A stretch of DNA of 64,000 bases from Flavobacteriales bacterium UBA4422 (GCA_002389645.1 DGQE01000015.1:124001-188000), one strand, 5' to 3'. Positions 26,299-36,022 are shown, counted from the first letter of the stretch. Notes: generated by a model not told the origin, from the sequence alone. Program-made: numbers and translations.

Positions 26299-28302
26299 AT
26301 GTCAACGTTAGATTCTAAAATACCTGAAGGTCCAGTAGCAGACAAGTGGACCAATCATAAAAACCACATTAACGTGGTTAATCCGGCTAACAAAAGATTG
26401 ATCGATGTAATTGTTGTTGGATCTGGTTTAGCTGGAGCTTCCGCATCTGCATCTTTGGCGGAAATGGGTTACAATGTCAAAACATTTTGTTTTCAAGACT
26501 CTCCAAGAAGAGCCCACTCTATTGCTGCACAAGGAGGTATCAATGCTGCTAAGAACTACCAGAATGACGGAGATTCAACTTACCGTCTTTTTTACGACAC
26601 GGTCAAAGGTGGAGACTATCGCGCAAGAGAGGCCAATGTTTATCGTTTAGCTGAAGTAAGTGCTAGCATTATAGATCAGTGTGTGGCTCAAGGTGTGCCT
26701 TTTGCTCGTGAATATGGCGGATTGCTAGACAATCGCTCTTTCGGTGGTGTATTGGTATCAAGAACTTTCTACGCTAAAGGCCAAACCGGTCAACAACTTC
26801 TTCTTGGAGCATATTCAGCAATGTCTCGCCAAATCAACAAAGGAAAAGTTACGATGTATAATCGTCACGAAATGCTCGATCTAGTTCTTGTTGATGGGAA
26901 AGCAAGAGGAATTATAGCAAGAAATTTAGTGACTGGAGAGTTAGAACGTCATTCTGCCCATGCGGTTGTTCTAGCAACTGGAGGTTACGGAAACGTATTT
27001 TACCTTTCAACAAACGCAATGGGGTCGAACGTGACTGCTGCTTGGCGTGCTCACAGAAGAGGAGCATATTTCGCGAACCCTTGTTACACCCAGATCCACC
27101 CTACTTGTATTCCGCGATCAGGTGACTATCAGTCAAAGTTGACGTTGATGTCTGAGTCATTGAGAAATGATGGTAGAATTTGGGTGCCTAAACATAAAAA
27201 AGATGTTGAAGCTATTCGTTCAGGTAAACTGAAGCCAACTGATCTTAAAGAAAATGATCGCGATTACTATTTGGAAAGAAGATATCCTGCTTTTGGAAAT
27301 CTAGTTCCAAGAGATGTGGCATCTAGGGCAGCAAAAGAACGTTGTGATGCTGGATTTGGTGTAAATAAAACTGGCGAAGCTGTTTACCTTGACTTCACCG
27401 CAGCAATTATGCGATATGGAAGTGAGAAAGCGCATACTTCGCACATTCACAATCCAACTGATGCTCAGATCAGAGAACTCGGAGAAAAGGTGATTGAGAA
27501 CAAGTATGGCAACCTTTTCCAGATTTATGAAAAGATCACCGATGACAATCCATACAAAACACCAATGATGATTTACCCTGCTGTGCACTACACTATGGGG
27601 GGTCTTTGGGTTGATTACAACTTAATGACGACTATTCCTGGTTGTTATGCCGCAGGAGAAGCAAACTTCTCAGATCATGGAGCAAATAGACTTGGAGCAT
27701 CTGCTTTAATGCAAGGTTTGGCAGATGGTTACTTCGTTCTTCCATACACTATTGGCGATTTCCTAGCAGATGATATTCGAACTGGCGAAATTTCAACGGA
27801 AAGTCCAGAATTTGAAGCTACTGAAAAAGACGTTAAGGATCGTTTAGAGGCTTTGATAAACAATAAAGGAAGCAAGTCTGTTGATCATTTCCACAAGAGA
27901 TTGGGAAAAGTGATGTGGGACAAAGTAGGTATGGCTAGAAAAACCGAAGGTTTGAAGGAAGCAATGGCCGAAATCAAACAAATGCGAGAAGAGTTTTACA
28001 AAGACGTGTTTGTACCTGGGACTGTTGACGAGTTCAACCCTGAATTAGAAAAAGCAGCACGGGTTGCTGATTTTCTTGAATTAGGTGAATTATTTGCTAA
28101 AGATGCCTTAGACAGAAACGAATCTTGCGGAGGTCATTTTCGTGAAGAATCGCAAACTGAAGAGGGCGAGGCAAAGCGTGATGACGTGAATTTTGCTTTT
28201 GTTTCGGCTTGGGAATGGACAGGAAACCCGAGTGAATCAAATCTTCACAAAGAGGATTTAAAGTTCGAGAATATCGAATTGAAACAAAGAAGCTACAAGT
28301 AG
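26299..28302 (+). CDS. sdhA: Succinate dehydrogenase flavoprotein subunit
   Basis: The catalytic subunit oxidises succinate to fumarate with covalently bound FAD. VVGSGLAGASASASLAE is the FAD Rossmann motif, HSIAAQGGINAAKN carries the His that binds FAD, CYTQIHPTCIP and SLRNDGRIWVP line the active site and NRLGASALMQGLADGYF is the late FAD motif. At 667 residues it is the large type typical of complex II with a b558 anchor. A fumarate reductase use cannot be excluded from sequence alone. Confidence 0.96.
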   Translation: MSTLDSKIPEGPVADKWTNHKNHINVVNPANKRLIDVIVVGSGLAGASASASLAEMGYNVKTFCFQDSPRRAHSIAAQGGINAAKNYQNDGDSTYRLFYDTVKGGDYRAREANVYRLAEVSASIIDQCVAQGVPFAREYGGLLDNRSFGGVLVSRTFYAKGQTGQQLLLGAYSAMSRQINKGKVTMYNRHEMLDLVLVDGKARGIIARNLVTGELERHSAHAVVLATGGYGNVFYLSTNAMGSNVTAAWRAHRRGAYFANPCYTQIHPTCIPRSGDYQSKLTLMSESLRNDGRIWVPKHKKDVEAIRSGKLKPTDLKENDRDYYLERRYPAFGNLVPRDVASRAAKERCDAGFGVNKTGEAVYLDFTAAIMRYGSEKAHTSHIHNPTDAQIRELGEKVIENKYGNLFQIYEKITDDNPYKTPMMIYPAVHYTMGGLWVDYNLMTTIPGCYAAGEANFSDHGANRLGASALMQGLADGYFVLPYTIGDFLADDIRTGEISTESPEFEATEKDVKDRLEALINNKGSKSVDHFHKRLGKVMWDKVGMARKTEGLKEAMAEIKQMREEFYKDVFVPGTVDEFNPELEKAARVADFLELGELFAKDALDRNESCGGHFREESQTEEGEAKRDDVNFAFVSAWEWTGNPSESNLHKEDLKFENIELKQRSYK

Positions 28303-28339
28303 AATCAGAATATTGGTTTAAAGAAAAAAGACAAGAGAC

Positions 28340-29086
28340 ATGAACCTTACATTAAAGATCTGGAGACAAAAAAGCCCATCATCTAAAGGCGAAATGAAAA
28401 CCTATCCGGTTAAAGACATTTCTGAAGATATGTCGTTCCTTGAAATGATGGATGTACTCAATGAAGAGCTAATCAATAAGGGTGAAGAGCCTGTTGCGTT
28501 CGATCATGATTGTAGAGAAGGAATATGCGGAATGTGCTCAATGTATATCAATGGTGAACCGCACGGCCCTGATCGCGCAGTAACTACATGCCAACTGCAT
28601 ATGCGTAAATTCAACGATGGAGATACTATTCATATCGAGCCATGGAGAGCTAACGCATTCCCAGTATTGAAAGACTTAGTCGTTGATCGAAGCTCGTTCG
28701 ATAGAGTTATCCAAGCAGGCGGATATGTTTCTGTAAACACTTCAGGAAACTCTCAAGACGCAAATGCTATTCCAATTCCAAAAGAAAATGCGGATCTCGC
28801 TTTTGACGCAGCCACTTGTATTGGTTGCGGTGCATGCGTTGCCGCCTGCAAGAATGCATCTGCAATGCTCTTTGTTTCGGCAAAAGTTTCGCAACTCTCC
28901 TTATTACCTCAGGGCGAGGTTGAAGCAAAGGACCGCGTTTTAAATATGATTGATCAAATGGATGACGAAGGTTTTGGCAATTGTACCAACACTGGTGCTT
29001 GCGCAATTGAATGTCCAAAAGAAATCTCATTAGATAATATTGCTCGAATGAATCGGGAGTATTTAAGTGCTTCGGTTTCTAAATAA
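28340..29086 (+). CDS. sdhB: Succinate dehydrogenase iron-sulfur subunit
   Basis: This subunit carries electrons from FAD to quinone through three clusters, all visible: [2Fe-2S] in CREGICGMC with a later Cys, [4Fe-4S] in CIGCGACVAACKN and [3Fe-4S] in CTNTGACAIECPKEISL. Length 248 residues is standard. It ends the sdhCAB operon. No hairpin terminator is obvious in the 80 bases after it. Confidence 0.96.
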   Translation: MNLTLKIWRQKSPSSKGEMKTYPVKDISEDMSFLEMMDVLNEELINKGEEPVAFDHDCREGICGMCSMYINGEPHGPDRAVTTCQLHMRKFNDGDTIHIEPWRANAFPVLKDLVVDRSSFDRVIQAGGYVSVNTSGNSQDANAIPIPKENADLAFDAATCIGCGACVAACKNASAMLFVSAKVSQLSLLPQGEVEAKDRVLNMIDQMDDEGFGNCTNTGACAIECPKEISLDNIARMNREYLSASVSK

Positions 29087-29198
29087 AAATCTACGAACTT
29101 TCCTTTTCCTAAGATTAATCGTCTTGTTTTTCATATAAGCATAGATGCATTATTGATTTTGTATTATGTTTGACGTACCTAACTTTAATTTAAATCAT

Positions 29199-31025
29199 AT
29201 GAAACGAATATTACTATTACTCACTATCCTCAGCACATCTCTTTGGGCTTCTGCTCAAATTATTGTTTCTGGGGTTTCTCCAGCAACTATTGAAGGAAAT
29301 TACGATTTCACTTGGGCTGATCCGGGAGGAGGCGATTGGGCTTGTCCTGATTTTAACACACCAGGTGTATTTGTGGAAGCCGAGGTTATGCTAGTAGATG
29401 ATGGATCTATGGGAACTAACCCTCAAGGAAACCCAATTTCTGCAGAAGGTTGCTTACCATTAGTAAATGATCTAACAGGAAAAATTGCATTGGTATACCG
29501 AAATACATGTGAATTTGGAATGAAAGCACTCAATGCTCAAAATGCTGGTGCAGTTGGTGTAATTATTATCAACCGTGATCCAGAGGTTCTTGAAATGGGC
29601 GGTGGCGCTGAAGGTCTTAACGTTACAATACCTACAGTTATGCTGCAGCTTTCTGATGGTCAAGCACTTATTAATGAAGCTGCTAATGGCCCAACAGTTG
29701 TTTTCATGGGTAACAGAGCCGGTATCTATGACAATGACTTGAATTTAAGAGCTTCAAGAATGCTGATCGCCAAAAATGGAGGTGTTCCATCACAGCTAGC
29801 GCAAGATGATACTGAGTTCAACTTTGATATTGGAGCATCTGTATTCAACTTAGGACAAGCAAATGCTGATAGCGTTTACCTAAGAGCTTACATTACTGAC
29901 CCTTCTTCAAGTATTGTGTATGATGAATTGCGTGGTCCATTTTCATTGTCAGCTGTTGTAGGAAACACCATTGATAGTCTCAATGTTCTGTCTGGAGGGA
30001 TAGATAGCTTTCCTACTTTCTCACTTCCTACATATGACGAAGGAGCATACTCACTTACCTATGAGACGTACAATGGAGCGTTAGAAGATGATTATGATTC
30101 CGACAATGAAATAAGCTCTGACTTTTTAGTAAATGACGAAATGTTTGCATATGCTGCGGTTGATGCTGCAGAAGTTATGCCTAATGCAAATCAATTTTTC
30201 AGGGCTGCAAATGCTATCGCTTTCACTTCATGCGTGCATTTTCAAGATCCTAATGCAAGCCGTCTAGCTGCGGAAGGAATAACTTTTGCCTCTTCGAATA
30301 ACTTGGTAGAGTTGGTAGACGAACTCGTAGGAATTGAAGTTTACGAATGGAATGATGAGTTTGTTGACTTGGTTGACCCAAATGCTGGTGCCTTTTCTGC
30401 ATTGAACCCAATCTATAATGGAACTTACGTTTACACTGAGAATCTTCAAGATGAAAATATTTACGTTGAATTCACTGATGGCCAAGGCACAATAGCTCCA
30501 ATCTACCTTCAGGATGATGTTCGTTATCTTTTCTGCACTCAAACATTCAATGAGAATCTATTCTTTGGATTTGACACAAGAACAGATTACATTCAAAATC
30601 AAGATAATTACTTACAACCTATCACTGTGATTAGTGCTGATGGTGCTTGGAATCAAGTAGCTTTTGGAGCAGATGTAACTTCTGCAATTGCTATCAATAT
30701 TATTGATACAGGAGACGTTGTTATTCCTGTTGACACAACAGACACTAACGATGTAGAGCCAGATGGTATTGGTAACACTAATAGTTTAAACACTTTCGTT
30801 TATCCTAATCCAACTCGTGATATCGTAAATATCAATGCAGATGCAAGTGGAATTGCTGAATTGACAATATCAGACATCACAGGTAAAACGGTTAGACAAG
30901 GACAGATTACTCTTAACAATGGTAAGAGCACTGTAAATGTTTCAGATCTTGAAAATGGTCTTTACATCTTTAATGTAAGGCTTGAAAGCGGTGAAACATC
31001 GAAGTTTAATATTATTAAGCAATAA
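29199..31025 (+). CDS. Secreted protein with PA domain and T9SS type A sorting signal
   Basis: A signal peptide (LLTILSTSLWASAQ) is followed by a protease-associated (PA) domain: GKIALVYRNTCEFGMKAL and NAQNAGAVGVIIINRDPEV are diagnostic. The middle is beta-rich with no catalytic motif that I can see, and the end is a YPNPTRDIVNINADASG-type T9SS signal, so it is exported across the outer membrane. The PA domain usually helps substrate binding in peptidases; here no protease domain is evident. The start is MKRILLLL (29199). It precedes a strong terminator. Confidence 0.82.
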   Translation: MKRILLLLTILSTSLWASAQIIVSGVSPATIEGNYDFTWADPGGGDWACPDFNTPGVFVEAEVMLVDDGSMGTNPQGNPISAEGCLPLVNDLTGKIALVYRNTCEFGMKALNAQNAGAVGVIIINRDPEVLEMGGGAEGLNVTIPTVMLQLSDGQALINEAANGPTVVFMGNRAGIYDNDLNLRASRMLIAKNGGVPSQLAQDDTEFNFDIGASVFNLGQANADSVYLRAYITDPSSSIVYDELRGPFSLSAVVGNTIDSLNVLSGGIDSFPTFSLPTYDEGAYSLTYETYNGALEDDYDSDNEISSDFLVNDEMFAYAAVDAAEVMPNANQFFRAANAIAFTSCVHFQDPNASRLAAEGITFASSNNLVELVDELVGIEVYEWNDEFVDLVDPNAGAFSALNPIYNGTYVYTENLQDENIYVEFTDGQGTIAPIYLQDDVRYLFCTQTFNENLFFGFDTRTDYIQNQDNYLQPITVISADGAWNQVAFGADVTSAIAINIIDTGDVVIPVDTTDTNDVEPDGIGNTNSLNTFVYPNPTRDIVNINADASGIAELTISDITGKTVRQGQITLNNGKSTVNVSDLENGLYIFNVRLESGETSKFNIIKQ

Positions 31026-31043
31026 GCTAACAACATAATCAGG

Positions 31044-31078
31044 AAAGGGCGGCTCTTTAGAGCCGCCCTTTTTTTTTC
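31044..31078 (+). terminator. Rho-independent terminator after the PA-domain protein
   Basis: GGGCGGCTC (31047-31055) and GAGCCGCCC (31060-31068) pair perfectly around loop TTTA, followed by ten T. This is one of the strongest terminators in the window. Confidence 0.92.
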
Positions 31079-31158
31079 ATAATTTCTCATTCAACATAAG
31101 CGAATCATTTGTTGAAAGAAACAATCAAAATCAATCACTAACGGATGAAAGGCTATCT

Positions 31159-31166
31159 TACATTTG
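31159..31166 (+). promoter_or_regulatory. -7 box before the aminotransferase gene
   Basis: TACATTTG matches TAnnTTTG exactly. It overlaps the TTG codon at 31164, which argues that the true start is the ATG at 31188. Confidence 0.55.
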
Positions 31167-31187
31167 CCAACTCTTCTAAATAAAGAA

Positions 31188-32345
31188 ATGCTCGAATACC
31201 CAAATACAATTAGCTCTAAGTTGCCTAAAGTTGGCACAACAATATTTACCGTAATGAGCCAATTGGCGAAAGAAAATGAAGCCGTTAACCTTTCTCAAGG
31301 CTTCCCTGACTTCCCTGTTTCACAGGTGCTCATTGACCTGGTTTACAAATACATGAGTCAAGGGTATAACCAATACCCGCCAATGCCAGGTGTGATGCAA
31401 TTGCGCGAATTAATTGCTGAAAAAATGGAACGTCTGTACTCATGCAGTTACAATCCAGAAGAAGAAGTTACGATTACTGCCGGAGGTACACAGGCCATAT
31501 TCACTGCAATTATGGCTACCATAAATGAAGGTGATGAGGTGATAATTTTCACTCCAGCTTATGACTGCTATGCGCCTGCTGTAGAGCTTGCAGGAGGAAA
31601 ACTAGTTTATGTTCAGCTTAAATCATCTGATTATTCCATCGATTGGAAACAAGTGAAAAAAGTTGTTTCACGTCACACTAAAATGATCCTTATTAATTCG
31701 CCTCATAATCCGAGTGGCGCAGTTCTCAAGCATGCAGATATCCAAGAGCTTATCGGCATCACCAAAGACAATGATATTATTATACTCAGCGATGAAGTGT
31801 ATGAGCATATCATTTTTGATGGAGAGACACATCAAAGTATGGCTAAATATCCCGAGCTCGCTAATCGTTCATTAATCGTTTATTCATTTGGAAAGACGTT
31901 TCATGTTACTGGCTGGAAAACCGGATATGCAGTAGGACCTAGCAACTTGATGGCTGAATTTAGAAAGGTGCATCAATTCAATGTATTCACTGCCAATGCG
32001 CCAATTCAATATGCACTAGCTGAATATATGTCTTCTTCAGAAAACTATATGCACATTCATGAAGTCTATCAAGAAAAACGAAATATTTTCTTGAGTGCCG
32101 TAAAGGCTTCAAGGTTTAAACTAAAACCTACAAAAGGCACATATTTTCAGCTTTTAGACTACTCAAAAATCAGTAACGAAGAGGATACAGCGCTCGCAAC
32201 GCGACTTACTATTGAGCATAAAATTGCTTCCATTCCTGTTTCCGTTTTCTACCATAATCCAGTTCAAAACAGCGTACTACGATTTTGTTTTGCAAAAGAG
32301 AATGATACGCTCATGAAAGCGGGTGATATTCTTTGTAATATTTGA
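31188..32345 (+). CDS. PLP-dependent aminotransferase, methionine/glutamine-transaminase type (YbdL-like)
   Basis: A class I fold aminotransferase that probably transaminates methionine or keto-methylthiobutyrate using glutamine. Signatures: LSQGFPDFP near the start, ITAGGTQAIFTAI, INSPHNPSGAV, LSDEVYEHIIFDG, and SFGKTFHVTGWKTGYAVGP with the PLP-binding lysine. NLSQGFPDF and YVFD-like blocks are typical of the kynurenine-aminotransferase/YbdL group. The start is ATG 31188; the in-frame TTG at 31164 lies in the promoter. The next gene overlaps its stop by four bases and encodes an omega-amidase, which supports a glutamine-dependent role. Confidence 0.88.
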   Translation: MLEYPNTISSKLPKVGTTIFTVMSQLAKENEAVNLSQGFPDFPVSQVLIDLVYKYMSQGYNQYPPMPGVMQLRELIAEKMERLYSCSYNPEEEVTITAGGTQAIFTAIMATINEGDEVIIFTPAYDCYAPAVELAGGKLVYVQLKSSDYSIDWKQVKKVVSRHTKMILINSPHNPSGAVLKHADIQELIGITKDNDIIILSDEVYEHIIFDGETHQSMAKYPELANRSLIVYSFGKTFHVTGWKTGYAVGPSNLMAEFRKVHQFNVFTANAPIQYALAEYMSSSENYMHIHEVYQEKRNIFLSAVKASRFKLKPTKGTYFQLLDYSKISNEEDTALATRLTIEHKIASIPVSVFYHNPVQNSVLRFCFAKENDTLMKAGDILCNI

Positions 32346-33151
32346 TACAAGAAAAAAATATATTATCTCTTTCCATTATTCAGCCGAATCTGATTTGGGA
32401 AAACCCGGAGGGTAATTTTGCTCAGTTCGAAAAGACTCTTGACCTAATCCAGAATACAGATCTTATCGTACTTCCTGAAATGTTTAGTACAGGCTTCTCA
32501 ATGCAACCCGAAAGGTTCGGTGAGACTATGGATGGCGCTGGAGTTAAATGGATGCTGTCAATGGCTGTGAAAAAAAATGCAGTGGTCACTGGAAGCCTTA
32601 TCATCAATGATAATAACAGATTCTATAATCGGTTAGTATGGGCGACCCCGCAAGGTGAAATAAGCTTCTATGACAAGAGACACCTATTCAGTCTTGCAGG
32701 TGAAGACGCTCATTATTCAAGTGGAATTTCGAGATTAGTTGTACAGCTAAAAGGATGGAATATTTGCCCATTAATTTGCTATGACCTCAGATTTCCAGTA
32801 TGGTCTCGCAATCAAAATTTGCAAGGGCAGTCTGCAGACTCAGCTTACGACCTACTCATTTATGTGGCGAATTGGCCTAAAACGCGCAGCAAAGCATGGA
32901 ACACATTGCTAGAAGCGAGGGCACATGAAAACCAAGCTTACGTAGTTGGAGTAAATCGTGTTGGGAAAGATGGCAACCAAATTGACCATGCGGGACATAG
33001 CTGCATCATTTCACCAAAAGGCGAAAGAATAGCTGACATAGAGCCAGATCAAGAAGGCGTAACAACTGCTATCTTACAATTAAATGATTTAAGAGCTTTC
33101 AGAGAGAAATTTGGCGCGTGGCGAGACAAGGATCTATTCGATATTAAATAG
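32342..33151 (+). CDS. Omega-amidase, nitrilase superfamily (YafV-like)
   Basis: It hydrolyses the amide of alpha-ketoglutaramate, the by-product of glutamine transamination. The nitrilase triad is complete: Glu in VLPEMFSTGF, Lys in YDKRHLFSLAGE and Cys in ICYDLRFPVWSR. The start is TTG 32342, coupled through TTGA to the aminotransferase stop; the conserved LSLSIIQPNLIWEN begins soon after, so a later start is excluded. At 269 residues it is normal. The paired transaminase and amidase are a known route for salvage of keto acids such as keto-methylthiobutyrate. Confidence 0.9.
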   Translation: MIQEKNILSLSIIQPNLIWENPEGNFAQFEKTLDLIQNTDLIVLPEMFSTGFSMQPERFGETMDGAGVKWMLSMAVKKNAVVTGSLIINDNNRFYNRLVWATPQGEISFYDKRHLFSLAGEDAHYSSGISRLVVQLKGWNICPLICYDLRFPVWSRNQNLQGQSADSAYDLLIYVANWPKTRSKAWNTLLEARAHENQAYVVGVNRVGKDGNQIDHAGHSCIISPKGERIADIEPDQEGVTTAILQLNDLRAFREKFGAWRDKDLFDIK

Positions 33152-33160
33152 TTTAAGGGG

Positions 33161-34798
33161 CTATTCCAGTTTCAAATTCCACTCAATTTCACTCTGCCAA
33201 TTGCTCCTCACCTCTATTTCTTGATCATAGAAATAAACACGTTCTGGCTGCTTATGCTGTAGGTAATTACCAGAATCCCACTTCCCATTTTGATTCTGAT
33301 CAGCAATCACTTTCACTTGATATTTACCCTTGGGTAATAGTTTGTATTCAACCTCTCCTTTTGGACTAACCAACTCTTCAAATACAAGTTTACCATCAGG
33401 TTTTAAAAGCTGCCAAACATATTGCGATGACTGCTCTGGTAAGTCATAATTAACTTTAAGCTCACCAAAGTCTTCCTTTTTAGTCGCAACAAAGCTGAAG
33501 AGTAAAGTGTCATTGCATAAACTATACTTATCGCAAATGGATGAATCAGTAATCAGCAACTTATACTTACCTCCTTGCTTCCATTGGTGAGAAATTACAA
33601 CATCCATTAAATATGTTTTAGCATAAGGTGACAATGATAGCGTATCACCATCTTCAATAAACAATGAAGTGCTAAAATCACTGGATTTAATCGGTGTTTT
33701 AGACTTCAGTCTAAAATCACCAAAATGATTTACGACAGAAGGACTGACAGCTTTTAATGAAAGACCCATATCCTTTGAAGACCCTTTCTTCAGCTTTCCC
33801 ATTCTATTTGATGGTTTACGGAAAAATACCGTATCAATAAATCCATCGACATTCAAATGAAACTTCAATGAATCATAGTCCAGTGGTTTATCAAACCAAT
33901 ACGCGACTGAATCCGAAAAAGTATTCCATTCAGGAGTCCACAATGAAATATCAGTACCACCCAATTCAATAATCTCAAGAGTATCTACAGGGCGGTTAAA
34001 AAGAAATGCCAAGCCCTTATTCTCGATTTGAGAATACTCCTTTAAAAATTGAAGTGTGTCTTCTTGAACAAACATTCTCAGATCCTTCAGTAAAGCTGCA
34101 TTCGTATCGCGCGGGTTATTGGCAGGAATCATCTCATCAATAAATCCAATAACCTCATCAGGCTGATCGAAAAGATATCCATTATTAACTGGCTCCAGTC
34201 CGAAAACTTTATAATCTGACTTTGACAAATACCTTAAGTGATATCCACCCTGTTCATCTGTTTTAGCAAAATATCTCGGTAGGGACTTATACGGCAAAGA
34301 GTCCTCGTTTTCAGGATAAAGCATTACCCATACATCCTTTAACGGCTTAGATGTAAAAGCATCAACCACTTTGCCTTTCAGCTCAAAAGAGTCAAGATAA
34401 TCACCCGTTGAAAACACAAACAAGTTGCTATCTAAAGCATTGTTTTCGTTCATATCAACAATGCCCTTTCCAAACTGGAATAAGTACGTTGTATTGGGAA
34501 TCAAAGTATCTGTCCATGACAGTGTTACTTTTTTACTTCTCATACCAAACTCTGGTGGTGTTTCAAAAGGAGGAGTGACAATTAATTCCTTGTTTGCAGA
34601 GTTTACTTTGACGTACTCATCAAACTGCAGCTCAATGCTTGAGCCCGTATAGTTTAACGCTCCATTTAGAGGAGATGATTCTAAAATTTTGGGTGGTTCA
34701 GTATCCTTTGGCCCACCTGTTGGAGACACTTGCTGCGCGCAAGAGACGAGCAACAGAGCGATCAATGTTAGAAAGAAGACATTATGAAATTTTCGCAC
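33161..34798 (-). CDS. Lipoprotein with bacterial Ig-like (Big_5) domain
   Basis: A lipobox (LIALLLVSCAQQ) precedes SPTGGPKDTEPPKILESSPLNGA, the standard opening of the SbsA/Big_5 Ig-like domain found in Bacteroidota lipoproteins. A carboxypeptidase-like regulatory beta domain follows (FELKGKVVDAFTSKPLKDVWV, then YFAKTDEQGGYHLRYL), and the C-terminal part repeats that type (KYQVKVIADQNQNGKWDSG). I choose GTG 34798 (MRKFHNVFFLTLI) as the start since it gives a clean signal peptide and overlaps the upstream gene by only 17 bases. An ATG at 34846 would overlap it by 65. The function is structural or unknown. Confidence 0.78.
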   Translation of the reverse strand: MRKFHNVFFLTLIALLLVSCAQQVSPTGGPKDTEPPKILESSPLNGALNYTGSSIELQFDEYVKVNSANKELIVTPPFETPPEFGMRSKKVTLSWTDTLIPNTTYLFQFGKGIVDMNENNALDSNLFVFSTGDYLDSFELKGKVVDAFTSKPLKDVWVMLYPENEDSLPYKSLPRYFAKTDEQGGYHLRYLSKSDYKVFGLEPVNNGYLFDQPDEVIGFIDEMIPANNPRDTNAALLKDLRMFVQEDTLQFLKEYSQIENKGLAFLFNRPVDTLEIIELGGTDISLWTPEWNTFSDSVAYWFDKPLDYDSLKFHLNVDGFIDTVFFRKPSNRMGKLKKGSSKDMGLSLKAVSPSVVNHFGDFRLKSKTPIKSSDFSTSLFIEDGDTLSLSPYAKTYLMDVVISHQWKQGGKYKLLITDSSICDKYSLCNDTLLFSFVATKKEDFGELKVNYDLPEQSSQYVWQLLKPDGKLVFEELVSPKGEVEYKLLPKGKYQVKVIADQNQNGKWDSGNYLQHKQPERVYFYDQEIEVRSNWQSEIEWNLKLE

Positions 34799-35270
34799 CA
34801 ATGTATTTGCAAAGTTTTTCCAAGTTAATCCGGTCTTTTTCATCAAACGTATTCAGTTCAGCACTATCAATATCTAACACCCCAAAAATCTCTCCTGAGG
34901 ATAAAAAAATCGGAACTACTATTTCAGATTTACTGCTTGCACTACAAGCAATGTGGCCAGGAAATCGATCTACGTCTGGCACAACAACAGACTTCTCTTC
35001 TTTCCATGCAGTTCCGCATACACCTTTTCTCTTTTGTATGCGCAAACAGGCTACCGGACCTTGAAACGGACCAACTACCAATTCATTTTGATTGACCAAA
35101 TAAAAACCAGTCCAAAAAAAGTTAAATGACTCATGCAATACTGCAGCAACTGTAGACAAAATAGCGGTGGCATTTGACTCATCACCTATCAATGACAGTA
35201 ATTCAGGAATCAACTGCTTGTACTTTGCATTCTTTGATAGTTGGTGGTCGATATGTAAACTCTCAGCCAA
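34782..35270 (-). CDS. msrC: Free methionine-(R)-sulfoxide reductase, GAF-domain type
   Basis: This cytosolic GAF protein reduces free Met-R-sulfoxide. The family fingerprint is visible: NFFWTGFYLV, VVGPFQGPVACLRI, KGVCGTAW, and HIACSASSKSEIVVPI, which place the three redox cysteines (ACLRI, GVCG, IACS). ILGVLDIDS-like GVLDIDSAELNTFD closes the domain. At 162 residues it is full length. It begins with TTG (35270), and no ATG exists in the N-terminal part. A perfect -7 box ends only 4 bases before that start. Confidence 0.88.
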   Translation of the reverse strand: MAESLHIDHQLSKNAKYKQLIPELLSLIGDESNATAILSTVAAVLHESFNFFWTGFYLVNQNELVVGPFQGPVACLRIQKRKGVCGTAWKEEKSVVVPDVDRFPGHIACSASSKSEIVVPIFLSSGEIFGVLDIDSAELNTFDEKDRINLEKLCKYIGAKIS

Positions 35271-35274
35271 GTGG

Positions 35275-35282
35275 CAAATATA
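35275..35282 (-). promoter_or_regulatory. -7 box of msrC promoter
   Basis: On the minus strand TATATTTG, an exact TAnnTTTG match, lies directly before TTG 35270. The transcript would then be leaderless or nearly so. Confidence 0.6.
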
Positions 35283-35299
35283 GTCAGGCTAACGGGTTG

Positions 35300-36022
35300 T
35301 TAAACTGGACTTGGACAAGCTATGGTGGCAATAGAAACGGTCGTGTTTGGCAATGATAGAATCGCGTTTGCACATGCTTCTAATGTAGATCCAGTCGTCA
35401 CAACATCATCCACTAATAGCACATGCTTTCCTGCTAGGAAATGCGGTTGACTGACCGAGAATAATTCATTCACATTGACCCAACGCTCATATCTTCCTTT
35501 TCTAGTTTGACTTTGATTTGCTCTTATTCTTTCAACAGCATTCAAATGAAAAGACTTCTCCATTACTTGCGCCATTGATGAAACTATAGAATCGCATTGA
35601 TTGTAACCTCGTGACTTTAATTTACTGGCATGAAGAGGAACTGGCACAACAACGTCAATATCTGAATACCAACTCGCGCTTAAATCCTGCGCAAAGTACT
35701 TGCCTAGCAGATGGCCTACCTCTTGTTTCGAATTATACTTCAGCTGATGCATCAAATCTTGCACAATACCACCTTTGGTAAAGAAGAGATAAGAACAAGC
35801 TCTCACAAATTTTATTTTCCCCCAAAACAATTTCTCTACGCCATTCTCTTCTTGTTGCCAATAATACGTTCTGGGGAAATGGTCAAAACACTCTTTACAG
35901 ATCGGTAAATCATCTTCATCAAGTGCAGCGTTGCACCCAAAACAATTAAATGGAAAAGCCAAATGGCTTAAATCTCTGAGGTGTTTATAGAGTGCTGACT
36001 GCCCCAAAAAACCAAAATACAA
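35300..36022 (-). CDS. comF: ComF-family phosphoribosyltransferase-like protein
   Basis: ComF/GntX proteins take part in DNA uptake and carry a PRPP-binding fold. The zinc-finger cysteines (CFGC, CKEC) near the N-terminus and the loop LLVDDVVTTGSTLEAC (PRPP motif) are visible, with VVPVPLHASKLKSRGYNQCD and NQSQTRKGRYERWVNV in between. The start is odd: the frame begins TTG (36022) and its first 17 or so codons lie inside a 65-base sequence (35970-36034) that recurs at 37729-37793 as part of a decayed transposase. The original 5' end may thus have been replaced. Confidence 0.87.
   Translation of the reverse strand: MYFGFLGQSALYKHLRDLSHLAFPFNCFGCNAALDEDDLPICKECFDHFPRTYYWQQEENGVEKLFWGKIKFVRACSYLFFTKGGIVQDLMHQLKYNSKQEVGHLLGKYFAQDLSASWYSDIDVVVPVPLHASKLKSRGYNQCDSIVSSMAQVMEKSFHLNAVERIRANQSQTRKGRYERWVNVNELFSVSQPHFLAGKHVLLVDDVVTTGSTLEACANAILSLPNTTVSIATIACPSPV

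Noticed and set aside
34799..34846. ATG start at 34846 for the Big_5 lipoprotein
   Set aside because: It would overlap msrC by 65 bases and put 16 extra residues before the signal peptide. GTG 34798 gives a clean signal peptide.
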